The position numbers and the translations under genes are program-made. From the NCBI RefSeq assembly GCF_964355755.1, contig NC_092674.1, positions 10,361,001 through 10,425,000 on the forward strand: DNA of 64,000 nt, in the 5' to 3' direction. The notes under the pieces are model-generated. The model was not told where the DNA came from, made no database searches, and saw nothing but the letters and a program-made list of their open reading frames with translations. The DNA comes from Antedon mediterranea (taxonomy: Eukaryota > Echinodermata > Crinoidea > Comatulida > Antedonidae). Position 1 is the stretch's first letter. Each line of letters starts with the position of its first letter. This document shows, piece by piece, positions 37,201-52,200 of the stretch.

Positions 37201-40200
37201 GTATAATTTACAACAATATGAAAATTAAATGATAGTTCATGTATTGTTAGCTTTCTGAAAAGATGCACATGTTCAGCTTTTGTTTCAGTGTCGTGTAAAT
37301 TAATTAGGTCATTTTATGCGCTAGAATAGTCATCTTTAGTCATCATGATGGCCTATAAAACCACATAAAACACAAAGATACGGGCCTGTACAGTGCTTCC
37401 ACTTAATCATCTACCAAATGACGTCATCACGATTAGTAAAGTTCGTGTTAAATGACGAAACAAGTACATTTCAATTGAATAATTATCCTGCGAATAATAT
37501 GGCAGGCACAGATTATTCCGGACTTGTTTACGATGCGGCGCTAAGTGGTTTTGGGCATTACCTTTTTCGATAGTGCCACAGTACAGTTGAAGTATCCCCC
37601 GCAGACTGTTATACGACACATTCTTTAACCAAAACCCCTGGGGCCCGCTGCTCAGGTGTCGGATACTGAACCATTTGCAATTTTATTAACAAGTACAGTA
37701 TAATTAAAGTCTAAAAAGAATGCGTATAGTATTCTAATAAAGGCAAGTATTTTCGCAGAAAAAAAACCCAATGTTTTTGCCATCACGGTACTAATATGTT
37801 TAACACTTCATTTGATACCAATACTTTATTTTACTATAAATGTTTATCAGGTTAAAGTACTAGAGAAATCATCTTGGTGAAGAACACATTTATTAAAAGG
37901 TGAATTCTTTCCGTCATATAATAATTTTTTATTTAAAATAATTTTTGGAAAAATTTGCAAATTCATTTTCAATAAACATCAGGAACAAATTCCTTTGTTA
38001 TAGTAATTTACGAGATGAACTTGTTCGGAAACAACTAGTTCAAATAACTCACTAATATTTACAAGTAGGTCTCAGTGATAATAACTGCCCAGGTACAGCC
38101 TGGCACAGACAACTCATAAATATTCATTATTACATACTCATGAATATTCATTTCATGTACCTGGGAGCTACTAGAAGCAATTAAAACAAAACCACAGCTT
38201 TACAATGGATCTAGAAAATTACATTTAGGACTTGATATCACAGGTGGCTTCCAAATTGCAAACCTAAGATTAAGAAGTGTGGGGATATAAAGGTCATAGT
38301 TCAACTACCACAGACACGGACCTAAAATCATCAACATACAAGAGAAATGCTAGCAAAACATAAGATCACCAGCGTGGATAGTATTAGTAGGAAATCGATA
38401 TCGGATGTTAATTTGCATAAATTAGGGACAGCCGCCGCGTTAACATACTAGCCGTATTAGAACGAGTGAGTAACTGACACGATTAACAGTAAATAATCTC
38501 GTAAGTTATTAATTTTCTTCATAAAGAAAGGAAAAGCTGTTTGGAACTCTAAAAAGGTCAGTTTACTCTACAGCATTTGACTTTAAACCAAATCGTAAAA
38601 TTCAATTACAGCATGATCAAGTATGTTGAATGCTAGCACAAGGAATGGATAGATTCTAACAGGAAATTGTACACATCAGAATGTGATATTGTAGTTCATC
38701 GGTTGTTAACATTACGGCGAAATTGAGGTTAGGAATTGTCTTTCTCAAATAAAATATTAATGATTAATAAATAAAATAGACAACAAACAGGAATTAGTAT
38801 TATTATTATTGAAAAATGTTTGTAAAAAAAAAATCTATGGGCACACTGAGATGTATGAAAGTGCAATACTAACATTACTGACTACAGGACACCATTATAA
38901 GGGACACATTCCCATGAAAAAAACATGATAAATGTGTTGTTTTAACGCTACATACATACACCTATTCAGGGGACACTTGATAGAGGTGGTTCTATTGTAT
39001 TTACTCTGTATGTAAAGTACGGTCTGCTTGCATACAGATAAAAGAATAAAAAACTTTAGAAAAATTTTGAGTAATGCTTCAACACTGGAGAATGAGGTAT
39101 ACAATAAGCTTGTGTAAGTAAGTCTGTGAAATGACTAAATTTGACATGGCATTGGGATAAACACCAAAAAACACATGTAAAAATATATACCGTACTAGGG
39201 AAACTAACATTGATATCTGCCATTATCTAAAAACAATCGCAAAATGGAAATATTGAGACAACGTAGAAATAATGGACATTCTTTACACAAAAAAAGAAAT
39301 TTAAAATATATAATTTTTAAAAGCATGTGAAGTATGCATCCTAGCAACTGTGATTCATAAATACTATTTAATTTCTCTTTGTAAGAACACCATAAAACCA
39401 CAACATTTGAAGATCAGCTATTGTACTATACTATTGCTGGCTTCACACTTTCAGTTCTATTCAATACACTAAAAAGAATTCAAAGGAACTCACAATTAAA
39501 CCAGGTGAAATCATGTAGTATTCCTACCATCATGTACTTTCAGTTCTATTCAATAAACTGTACACAAATATTTCTTTTTTAATAGACCGAGAAATTAAAA
39601 TTCCATTAAATATTAAATACCAACCTAAAAGGTCATCCTTATAATCAAGAAGGTTATAATTATTACAGGGCATTAACGTTCATTGAATGTTAACTGTCAA
39701 ATTCTCTACGGGAAATAAACTGATAAAACGTTTAAATAAAATAATGGTGTGAATTACTACCGTAAGTAATCAGTACTCAGGCTAATCTACCTTAATTAAA
39801 TGAATATCTAGATATCTAAATATAACAGGAATTTATTGACTTAATGTGTCAATAATATGGCTATTCTGTAGACACACACAATTCCTGGGTCAGATGCACT
39901 GGATATATAGGTGCAACCCAATGAAATTGTAACAATGAGCCAAATCAACGATTTACATAAAAATCACCTTAACAATTTTTTAAGTTTACTTATAATATCC
40001 CATGATACATTATATCTTGGTCAGTTTAATAAGTTTAAAAGATAATAGGCTAGGAGGAAAATTTGAATTGCCTTCAATCTGTCTAGCAAGAGCAGGAACA
40101 TACAGTACTCCTATCAGTATCATACTTGAATGGGTTAAAGATAATATTTAGGACAAGGTACGTTTTAGGAAATTTAAATATATTTAGGAGTGGGTTTCTC

Positions 40201-43200
40201 TCTCCTTGATATGAATCAATGAGGGAAAGGTAAGCTAACAAGAAGCTTTCACAGCCCCTATCATAAAAGATACTGACTAATATATATAATAAATAATAGT
40301 CTAGGAGTAAAAGGGTTAGGCAGAGGACCTAAACCAAGAAACAGCTTACAAGAAGAAGGATTTACCCTTCACAGCTCTTATCAGACAAGATATATTGACT
40401 AAAATATTTAATAAATAATAGTCTAAGTAAAAGAGTAAGACAGAGAACCAATAAACAGGCTTTCACGACACAGGATAATTGTCACTAAACAACATATTAT
40501 AAATATATTTCATAGGTATTAATCATCTACATGTACTCTCCCATTTCCTAAAACCTGTTTCATAAGATCCCACTCTTTACACAAACCTGTTTGACTCAAT
40601 CGTATTCAATTTCATTAAGGCCCTTTTCCTCAACCTGTTTCCTCCAATCTTAATTTACCCTAATCAAACTTCTGTTTCACATATTATAGTAAGACAATTT
40701 AATACCTTGATAACGTTTCCAAAAATATCTTTTCATTTCTTCAATATGTGAATTTGTAAACAAATTGGAATGACTACTAATTATTTCTTTTATAATTGTA
40801 ATAAAATTAATTAATAATATCATAAAACATCCTTATTTCATTTTTTTCCAGATGTAGCAATCGTCGATGAAGTTTAACAAGTACAGAACGTCTTGCAAAT
40901 AATGTTATCCCCTTTAATTTGAAGCAACTATTTGTAATTACATCTACTGTATCACCATCATGGATTTAGTGACTTTTCAAAACCTGATGTTGAAGGCAGT
41001 TTTGGTTTTGCTATTATTACAATGGAGCGAGAGTAAATCACTTACCAGCTGGATTTGTCCGAAATCTTGCGTTTGCACACCTGAAGGTACTGCATATTGC
41101 AATACGCAAAACATTATATCAGTTACACCAACAATACCATCCAAAAACTCGCAAACTAATTTATTTATAAAAGGACAGAATTTATTCGATAAAAGAAAAC
41201 ATCGTACCAACAATAAACTGCGAACCCTATTCAAGGACGTTTTACAGCAAATGCCAACTTCTAATATTATTGATATTTCAAATAATAAGTTACACTGCGA
41301 TTGTGAAATACTATGGCTTAAAAAATGGCTTATAGACAACGAAACAAATAAGATTTTACTTAGTAATACTGATTATATATGTTACAGTCCACCGATTTTA
41401 AAAGGTCAAAGGGTAAAGGATATCGATAGTGCGGTTTTAAATTGTCCTGTTGAGGAACATACAAGATGGCGTAGAAAAGCGAGTCGAAGACGTAGGCCAC
41501 GTACTTACACGTCAAAACCGCTTGATCTGTGTTTTGTGAACCATTGCAAAAATAACGGTACTTGCGTTTTACAGGATGGACAATCTTTATGTATGTGTCC
41601 GTTAAGTTACACGGGGGAAATTTGTGAAATAAGGTCAGAACCACACCTGCAGATTTACGCTAAACAGTTAATTGACAGGTCATCAGTCCAAGTTAATTGG
41701 ACACTAGACCGTGAAGCCCAGGACATACAGTTTAAGTTAGAGACTAAAACGGCAGACGGAATACGCTTGATTCAATCGCAAATGCTGCCAGGACAGATGC
41801 GACACGTGATAGTAGCAGGTCCATTTCTCACAACGCGTGTACGAGTATGTCTGTATATTTACGAGAACAACATTATAACAAATATTTTATCATGTAAAAA
41901 GATTTACATAGATGAACGAGGATATGGTTTGCCGCCCCCAAGTGATTTACCAGACGACAAAATTTATAACCCATACGATGCATCAAATTTTAACGAAGTC
42001 ATCGATAAGGCAAGTATAGCGCTAGGAAGTATAATCGGTCTTTGTGGGCTGCTTATACTAGGACTTGCAATTGCGTACAAAAACCGACAAATTGATTCCG
42101 ATACCAACGCAAATATGGCAGCTGATATGAATGGATTAGGTTCCGCGTATGGAAATAACACGATCATACAGTTGCAGACAATACGTGAAAGTTATGAAGA
42201 GGAAGTGCAAGAAGCGACGTTGGCGGATGCGAGTCAAGTTCCAATCGTGGCCGAATCGTGTTTAGATGGACAACCACCAAGTCCCCACTTGAGAATCGAA
42301 TTAGTCTCCACAAAGGTAGAGTTCTTTAACAAATCAAAATGAATATTCTTCCATCAGAATAAAGAATTTTTCGACAATTGAAGGAAGTATACACAACGTA
42401 CTTACAGTTATAATCAACTACTGACTTTGATCTATATTCTAATAACAATAAAATTACCAGATTGTTAATTTGTCATAGACACAAATAATGCGACTCAACG
42501 CAGCAAAATTAAGTTATAAAAATGATATTGCTGGGTTTGAACACCGACATTTAATACCGCTTAATTATAAAACAAAGGTCAAATGTCATCTTGATTGAGC
42601 TTGTGTAATATGTATATAAAATGTAAATAAAATGTTTTAAATATTAAAATTAAGCATGGTTTCCACTAGGGGTGCAACACAAATAATTTTTCACTGTTTT
42701 GGTGAAATTATTTTATTGAATGTGTCCCATTGTGAACTGAGCTTAAAGGAATTGAGATATACTAAGAAGATATTATTTTGTAAATTGGTTGCTTTTTATT
42801 AAATGTATGTTTGGTCTATATTGTGTCTTCAGGCTAGACTAAAAAATATTTGTATATTTTTTGTAATATAATTTGTTGTCATGATATATATAATAACTAT
42901 CTTTACCAATAAAGGGCAATCCTTAAATATTTATTGACTTTATTGAAAAATTTAGTATTTAATAAAGTTTCAAAAGCAGAAGTTTGAAAGGTACTAAACT
43001 ATATATTATCACTGTATATTTATTTTAGGGCAGTTTAACCGTGTTCAATTAGGAGGATCCTAGCCAGAATATGAAATATAATAAATATTTTTGAAATACT
43101 TTCCCTTTACAAACTAACAATGTACTGATATCATATAGTCATACCCTACTGTAGCTTGTGGACAGTAGGCGGCTGATTGCATGGTTTTCACACACACAAT

Positions 43201-46200
43201 GCATTGACACAATTAAAAATATTTACATCACAATAACATTATGGCATCAATAACTTTGTTAATTTATGAGCAGACAAATAAAATGTTTTCGACACTTCGA
43301 TGTCCAAAAAGCATCCATATAAACTCATTTTAGGGATGATATTGAAAGTTGATTGTAATGTGTCTTAATGATCTCATCATTGAGGGATAGTCTACAAAAT
43401 TAATAAATTTTGGAAACATACAATTTGTGTTTTGTATCTCCTTTTATGAAGTCTTGCCAATTTTATTATAATCTTTAACCTTTACTATGAAATGATCTTG
43501 ACAAAACTGATTATCATGCAAATTCTTTTCTAGCGCAAGAATCAATATGTGGGTTTACTATTTTCGATAGGGGACAAAACAGGGCTTTTGTTGATGATAA
43601 TTTAGAGGGTTGACCAATTTTATTCATTTACCTGTCAGTTCAAACAGAATGTGTGCACAAAAGCGTCACAGACCAAAAACGCACAAAGGGAGAGGGCACA
43701 GTAAATATGTAAAGTTGACACAGGAAAATATTGAATGCTGTGGGCCTGAAATAAACTAGAATATAAAATTCAATGTCGTCTATGTTTAATTGGATTTTAA
43801 TTTAATATGAAAGAACATTTTGTTTAAAAGCATGGCATTTTTACCTGCTTTTATTATCTTGCTACCTATACTTGGGTATTGCTAAACACCGCAAACCTCC
43901 AAAAAAACATAGCAAACCCCACCGAACCAGTGGGCCGAACACTACATGATTCAGTCACTTTTAGGTTGGTTCGGTGGGGTTTGCTATATATTTTTGGAGG
44001 TTTGCAGGGTTTAGCAATCATTTTTGACCAAAAAATGATGTTTTACCCCAAAAATAAGTAGTTAGTAAAAATTTGTTTGCTATGTTTTTTTTTAGGTTTG
44101 CGGTGTTTAGCAATACCCACCTATACTTTGAAATTGAGATTTTAATGTTATAGGAGTTTTTAAGCCCTTTTTAACAATTATTTGTGATGTCTCTAAATAT
44201 AATTGTTTTTTTCAATTAGGTAGTCCTCCCTCTAGAGGCAGAAAACCCATATTCCTAGATTCATTGACTGTAGCAGTCAGCTTTCCTTACATTTTACCAT
44301 CGAAAAATACATACCCAGCCAATTGGACAAGTTTTGTATTTACTTATATAGGCCAAAAAAAGTTCGGTTCACGCCCAAGATTGAATTTTATTATATGTGT
44401 GGCTTTTACTAACTACAGTACAGTAGTACATACCAAAATACAAGAACGGTTGTCTAAAGGTTATTGACCTCGGAGAATTTGATGGACGCGATGGTACAAT
44501 TTCGATTGTTATCCTTACCGAATGTTACTTTTTATAAATAAAAAAAAGTGAAAAAGAAAAAGGTCAGCTCCTTTTTGATAAGGAGGAATTAGAGAAAAAT
44601 GTGATAAAAGTGGGGTAAAAAATTTTTTTCAATCGAGCTCCTTGAAAATTTAAAGGGAGCTATTAAATGCTCTTCTCTTGTTTCTTTACATAAGGATCTG
44701 TTAAACAGCAAAAAGTAACTTATAGCGTACAATTGCTATTAATAGATTATACATTTATAATTCTTTCTAGACTTACCTTGTCCGAGGTTCTGTTCCAAAC
44801 GGTGACTTTATGCCCTGATTTCACCAGATTCATAGCCATTCCTTTACCCATTATGCCAAGACCAACGAAGCCAATCCTAAATTAATGCAAATGTATAACA
44901 TTTAACAATAGAAGTACAGTTAGGGTTTTCATTAACACTTTGACTGCCAGAGGTTTTTCCAGTTAGAAACTGCCACCGCCAGCGTTTTTAGCCAAATTCG
45001 ATGTTTTTATTAAAGCTGATTGAAACCATGTATGTGATCTGATTTATATGTAATTTAGACTAAAATAATCATAAAGATTTTAGCTTTACAATGGTACCAA
45101 GAACGATTTTTAAATCGCAATATGTAAATAATAGTAAAATGAAAGTAACCCACTTTTTGAATTTTTCGTAGTTTCGCGCAAGAAAGTCGAGATAATCGCG
45201 ATTTTGTGCAAGACATCACAATATGAAAATATCGCCCGGTGAGATCAACAAACAACGAAAAAGTTACTTACACGGCACTGATAGGCCTATAAAAACAAGT
45301 TATCACTATCGAAAAATGTATTACATTTTATAAATCATAAATCTTACATCAATGTTTCGCCAAAATCCACATAGTAAAGACACCAGGCCTAGTTAACCAG
45401 GCCTAAAGTTGGTCCGGAACCGTTTTACGACTAGGGCTAGGCTAGCCTAGTACTACTAGCCTAGGCCTAGGAGATAGTAAACTGATGATAATAACCATAC
45501 CATTTCAAAACAAGTTTGTTGCGTGAAACTCGGTCACTTTCAGTAAAACACCAAAACAATTAGGGTATACATACAATAATAAAATTAAAGACTTCATATT
45601 GAAAATGACTCCATTATTTTTTATTCAGATAACAAACAAACATGTCAATCCACAAAAACCTTTGTAATGCTTCGGCGGCATAGCTAGCGCGCGACCGATA
45701 CACAATGCGCCAAGCCATCGCTCTACGCGCTACTGTGATGCGCGGTGTTTGTTATTTCGACAGGTACCATTTTGACAGTCGTTCGTAACCAGATTAGTTA
45801 CTTTCAAATTGGAAAATATTGACGGTCCAGACCGAATATAGTGTTCATATTTATAGTATATACCAATAATTAACCTATCTACCGGATTTCGTAAAAAAAC
45901 GCGAAAAACGAAGATCTTCGTTTTTGGCAGTCAAGCGTTGTGTTTCCAAAAACGAAGATCTTCGTGTTTGGCAGTCAAAGTGTTAAGGCAGGCTTTTACT
46001 CTTACAAATTGCTGGCCTGGCCTACCACTTTCATATAGCCTATTAAAAATGTGGAGGTTACACACACCAGGGCATACACCATAGAAACACTGGTGTTATG
46101 TGTGTAACCTTTGGATATAGAAGGGGTAAGGCCAAGACAACCATCATACTTAAAGGCTAGGTTGTAACTGAACCCAAGTAAGCAGTGGGTACTGTATCAA

Positions 46201-49200
46201 TGTGATTATTATCAATTGTGAATACTTATTGTCTATGGTTATTTCAATCTAATAGTGATATACATGCTTCATCTTTGCAAATTTGCATTGTTTGTGATGG
46301 TTTTCCTATAGGCAAAAAAATTAACTTTGCAGATAACTGAAAATAAAATAAATATACTTAAACACAAAAAAATATACCATATACATACATAGTTTGCTTC
46401 AACGTGTTTGTTATTTACGAACTTGTGATGTTACCTAAAAGTCAACTTTGTTAAAATAAAGGAAATTACAAAATGGTTGTTACTTTTTTGTTGTGGGTGT
46501 GATGGCCGGATGTTGTCCATCAGCATTGTTAGCGTTGACTTGCTTGTGTTCAAATAAGATCTTATACATTCTGTCCATGTCCATCTTGGGTTTCCTCTTT
46601 GCTGGTGTTATGCCTTGTTCAAACGGCTAAAAACAACAAATTACAAACAATTTTACAATAAATATACATTAAAAAATACATATTTGTTTGGAAAAGCACA
46701 CTTTCCTACATGAGCATTTGTTTGGGTTCAGGATCATCTTATTAGGGAGATTTAGATTTTCAAGTTCAATATGCTATGCTATTATGTCATTTTTATTGTA
46801 TGCGCATGTGCTAGGTGACTGGTACGTCAACAAATTTAAATCGTTGTTCAGTGGCATTTTGACGTTCTCTCTGTGACATGATTACCAGTATCATAACACT
46901 CCAAAAGTTTACCCAAAACCATGCCCGAGAATCTCCCAATGATTTTCAGTCAAATTATATTTAAAAACTCTGAATTATTGATTTGTATTGGTTATTTTAA
47001 ATAAAGCTTTTAATAATACAGATTTTGGCCTGGGTCTTATCACCTAGTACGCCAGCCTTCATTCAGAAAATTAAGGATCTCGGCTAGACCTACGCTACAC
47101 ACCTAGCCTGACCTAAGCCTGTGTACTTCTTCCAGCCCAGGTTGATGGAATAGCACCACGGATGAGTGCTACTACAGAGATTACAAGGTCAGATCCAAAC
47201 GCCATTATGTCATATGTTCACTGGCACAGTCCATCAGTTTTAAGGAGAGTGAGAGCGATTGCTCTCCTCCGCTCTCCTAAACTTGCTTCCCGGACCCAGC
47301 CTAGGCCTAGGCTAGTCCACATTTTGCACCATGTACTGTAGTAGGAGAGCAAATTGCTCTCCTCAGTATTCCAGGAGAGCAATTCATTGCTCTCCTGGAT
47401 TTTTCATACGTGAAGGACTGCTGGCACATCAACCAACGTAAATTTCCACATAATCTAAGTTCTTCTATCTGTCGACTAGAACAGACGACTACGACCCAAA
47501 AGAAGGTAGGACCCATCTTGTCCCTTGTTGTACCCCTGTATGGACTGCAATCCAGTCAGATAGAGAGTTTCTGTAAAGCCCTTTCCCTAATAGCCAATGA
47601 CTACTGTTTTGTAATCTCTCGAATTTAACCCTAATTAAAACATTTACGGACTGTGGTGATGATGACTGTGAACTAAAGTTAGGTGCAAAAGTTCAGTAGT
47701 GTTGACTAGTCTGGGTTAGTAAAAGAAAGAAAATACTTCTGCGCATAACCCTACATACACTACACATAGGTAGGTTGTAGGGCATAGCCAATGAAAAGTA
47801 TTGTAATGTAATCTATTTGCGTATGCGCACATACCAAATGCGTTAAATTGGTGTAACGATACTGACTTTACATCAAAGTAACACAGAAATGCTTTCATAC
47901 GTTCTGTACGTGTGAATCGGTTTACGTAAATGTTATAATTTTAAATTATTATATGAAATTTGTATTTTTGGATCTAATATCCCTTTCTACGTTTGCTAAT
48001 TATGTAAACTATTAGTAAATTCTGAATGATCGATGAATTCACCTTTTTTTAAAAAACTATTGCTTACGAAAGAGAAATAAAAATAGTGTAATTGTTCCCA
48101 GGTGCCTAACGCTAGTTTTCTGCGACGAATTTGTTTGCTCGCTTTACTTTCTACTACAAGAGTGAATTGCTGCCATTTACATCCTGATCAACATAAACGC
48201 GTCATAACTAAATTCTTAAGGTCCAATTGAGAAATTTTTCACTTCACAAAAAAAAAGAAATGATTAAACAACTAATTTTGGTGAAAGAAAACCTCAAAGA
48301 ACTAGAAAGCATAACCAGAAGGGGTTTTGGAAGATGGCAATACAAATGCACATAAGTTGACACTTCTGATTCACATAAATTAATTCATCTAGTGGGAAAA
48401 TAATTTACTTTGGGTCTCTTGACATAAATAAATAATAACATTTTAGTCTAATTGTTACTCAAAATAAAACCGGTTTCTCATCTGGTGATCATTTGTGGTT
48501 GGATGTGTAATGGCCCTCTTTAGGGACTTAACGCTGGAGACCTTGGTCTTTTAAGCCTTTTCAACATATTTTAATGCCTGTTTGGGCCCTTCTTTTTTGG
48601 TACCGCCGTAAGCTCTGGATTTAGCCAGTAAGTGCTATACTTGAGCCATTCAGTGACATTCTGAAGCGAGGTCAAATTGAGACGGCATTTCAGTTAAAAA
48701 TTGCTCCATGAAAAACCGTTTTACAAATCAGTTTTGACAATCAAGAATTGGGTTTTCGACAAAAATTTTAGAAATCAGAAACCCGATTTGTTTTCAATAG
48801 TATCATTTCTAGTGCAAGATTGTTTATGCAGGCAGAAGAAAGCCTTTTGCGCAAAATTTTAAAATAAAAAATTTAAATGTGTTACTATACCTTCTTTTTA
48901 GGAGTGTCCTTCTTGGGCGATCTTATAGGCCCATCTGAATCTCGAGAACTGATTGCTGGACGCCCTTTTTTCTTCGGGATTCTTCTTTTTAGGTCCACAA
49001 TTTCCTGCGTTTCCGAATCATCACCGGAATCGTCAGTGAATTTTCGCTTTAATTGAGTTTTTTCGTCACTACTGCTCACCGACAACTGAAAAAAAAATAT
49101 TACCATGGCAAGAAATGATCTCAAGCTGAGAAAATGCAGAAAGTAATACTAATTCAACGCTAAATTTCTTGATAAAAACTACTAACTTTTTTGTGTCTTG

Positions 49201-52200
49201 TGAGAAAAATAGAAGATTGGTAACTATTTACACTAATGCGCTTAAAGTTAACACATACCAAACTAAACCAATGAATTTAAAAAGCAAAGATCCTATTTGG
49301 GTTAATAATAATAAATGACAATGCCCTCATGGTGTTCATTTTCATTGACAACTTGTAAAAACATTAGCATATAGTGATAGTAAACAAATCGATCTTACAA
49401 AAAACTTTAGTTACATGCGTCGAGAACCTTATTTCTGATGAAATTGAAAGTTGTTTTAAAATAAGCAGGCTAGTCTCTAGGCCCAAGGTATCCCATGATT
49501 TTTTTAATACAATCTATTTTATGCGGCGTATTTTGTGTACGCGACACATGCGTTGTACACTTCCTAACAAAGCGTGTAGCAAAAAATTACGTTATGCAAC
49601 TGTTTGCTGAACTACGCTAATATGCAAATGAGTAGAATGTTGACGTTAAGTTAACATGCTCCTGTGAAAGCTCCCAATTGCCACACAACTATACCAGTGA
49701 AATACAAATATTCTACTAAGTTGGGGCGAAACCGGTCAATTGTTAATCAAAGATTATTTTCTATTTGGGATATTGTGTATTAGACGAGGCAGGAAATATC
49801 AGGAAAGGGGATAAAGAAGTGTGTTTAGACGCTGGACTTGCTCTACAACAAACAAGGTATTTCAGACAAAATTGGAGGCCAAAGCTCCATTCCAACACTG
49901 GACATTATTTAAGCCCTGTCTAACACTATCAAACTTTATGTAACAAAAAAATGTTCCCTTATATCACACTTTTGATGTGCCCATATATGGACATGATGAT
50001 ATCACTACTGTATTTGGGCATATCACACTCAAACTAGTTTTATAGTGAAGGCAGAGCTTTTGTCCGTTCTGCTGAGATTGAAATTTTTTTAACGTATTAA
50101 CTGTCATGATCAAAATGTTACTGCCATATTTTTTGGACATTAAAGACATTTTGTATTGTGTCAATTTTGTAATTATTTCAAGCTTCCTCTTTATACTCGT
50201 GACCATTAAATTTCCACAAAATAATATATAATATAACAATGCAGTATAAAAAAAATAAACCTCTGAAACTTAGCTACATTTATTCACAAAATTTTGTATT
50301 TGTTTAGTTAGATGTTGTTCTTCGATATCAATTATGTACAAGACCAAATATTTATGTCTGGAAGTGTTAAGTTATTTTCTTTTTTTAAAGTTGAAAGAAT
50401 GTTCTTTCTAAAGAAATAAATCATTGTCATCATCGCCCAAATTTATATTGTTCTTCCTTATCCCACACCATAATATTCTAATAACTTTTTTAACTTAAAC
50501 AGATCGATGCCGAACAATCAGCTTTCTGGCATAGGTAAACATTTAGAATTGATTATAGAGTTATTATATAATCACTACTACTCTAGAGAGTCAACTAACA
50601 CAATTACAGCTCAAAATGCAAGCCAACATCCAATAGGCTACATCACAATCAACTTATCTGATCCCAGTTTGAAGCCACTCCTCACTATAAAGCCACATAC
50701 CACTAATGTACACAATTGAATGATAACATAATCTAGCATATATAGGCTAACTTACTATATGAGCAATATGCCAAGGATAACCACAAGCGAATTCATTTAC
50801 AACTTTTCTTAAAGGTGGCAATCTTGTTCATTTCATTTCTTTATTCGAATTCAAAACAAAATAACATTAAAAAAACAGTACAGGAATGAATTCAGGGTAG
50901 CACAAAAAAGTAACCAATGGTCAAACTTATTTCCATTGTGGCCCTTCTTTCAAGACAAACATAAACACAAGTCTTATTACTTTGGGAGTGGAGTTGTAAT
51001 TTGTTAACCAAACGGCAACATTTTGTTACCTTTTTCACGCCAGAGAAGGCTTCTCTTGAATAGTCTTTCATGGGCCTAGCTTTTGGGAAAACGTCTTCAT
51101 CATCATCTGGGTGATATGGTGAAAGGGTTTTCTGGGGAAAAAATCCCAAAAGTCAATAAAGAAAGTTATAGTACCTACTAAACAATACAACCATATACTG
51201 TATATATTAAATTATCAAAATCATTGTAAACAACAAAGAAATAAAAGGATGGATACCTTGTTGTCCTTTTCGTTCTCCTCATCCTTGATGGCCTCCTCGA
51301 TAGATTCAATGGCCTTCTGAAATTTCACCCCTTTGGCAGCCTTTGACAACGCCGCTTTGTGCTCTTTGTACATCTTCAGACTTTCAACTTTGACCCAAGC
51401 ACTGTTGGAAAAACCCCCATTAAAATCGTTATCTAAACTTTATCACTATATTATGTGGTAGGTTCTTAGAATTTTTTATTCAGTGTTACTATAAGGTTTA
51501 ATAAGATTTTCATAGTTATTAAGTAAGTTTAATTCGGAACTTTATGGTAATAAAAAATGTAATTGGGCGATAATGCTGAATTGAATTAAAAGACACCCTT
51601 GGGCTGACTGAAGTAAATGCCAGATTTTCAAAAAAGTACTGGTATTTCAAATGTGCTTTTATTGGTGGAAAAAAAAAGTTGGCGCTGTTTGGACCTGAAG
51701 AACAGTTTGATATTGGGCTAGTCAATGGTTTGGCAACAATGTCAGAGTTCATCTCTAGGATGAGCTGTAATAAAACATTGCTTTGGACTTAAGCCAAGGT
51801 AACTAGCAGTCTAAGCTAAGACTTTAGTGAGCTCTTAGATTTAATAATAATTTAGGTAATATGTAATTTGCAATCTATTTTATTGTCAGAATCAGAAGAT
51901 AGATATGTTTTGTACCTTAGTAGAATCATTAAATAATACAATCTGATAAATATATTTTAATAAATCATAATACAAGTTACGGTCTTCAAAAGTTTTGATT
52001 AAATAAATTGCATGCCATGTGCAGTGTCGAGAATCGGATACAGACAGACAACCCCATCAGACCAACAGTATGCAACCAAACCAATAGAATAGCACATTCT
52101 TTGTAAGAATAATTATTATAATAATGCACTTGTCAATTGTATGACCCACTATACGACCCCCGAGAGAGGTGAGTCATTTGTCCGATGTGCGTCATACTTT

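Larger units (their letters stand above)
34000..40840. other. GLYR1 intron 8, proximal part
   Basis: Part of the 11-kb intron (33751-44776) between exons 8 and 9. Apart from the MITEs at 36.2 and 38.9 kb I see no exon. TGACGTCA occurs at about 37418. Confidence 0.6.

Noticed and set aside
40977-42167. Minus-strand frames of 67-120 codons opposite the vasorin-like gene
   Set aside because: Shadows of the real coding exon. No cysteine pattern or domain.
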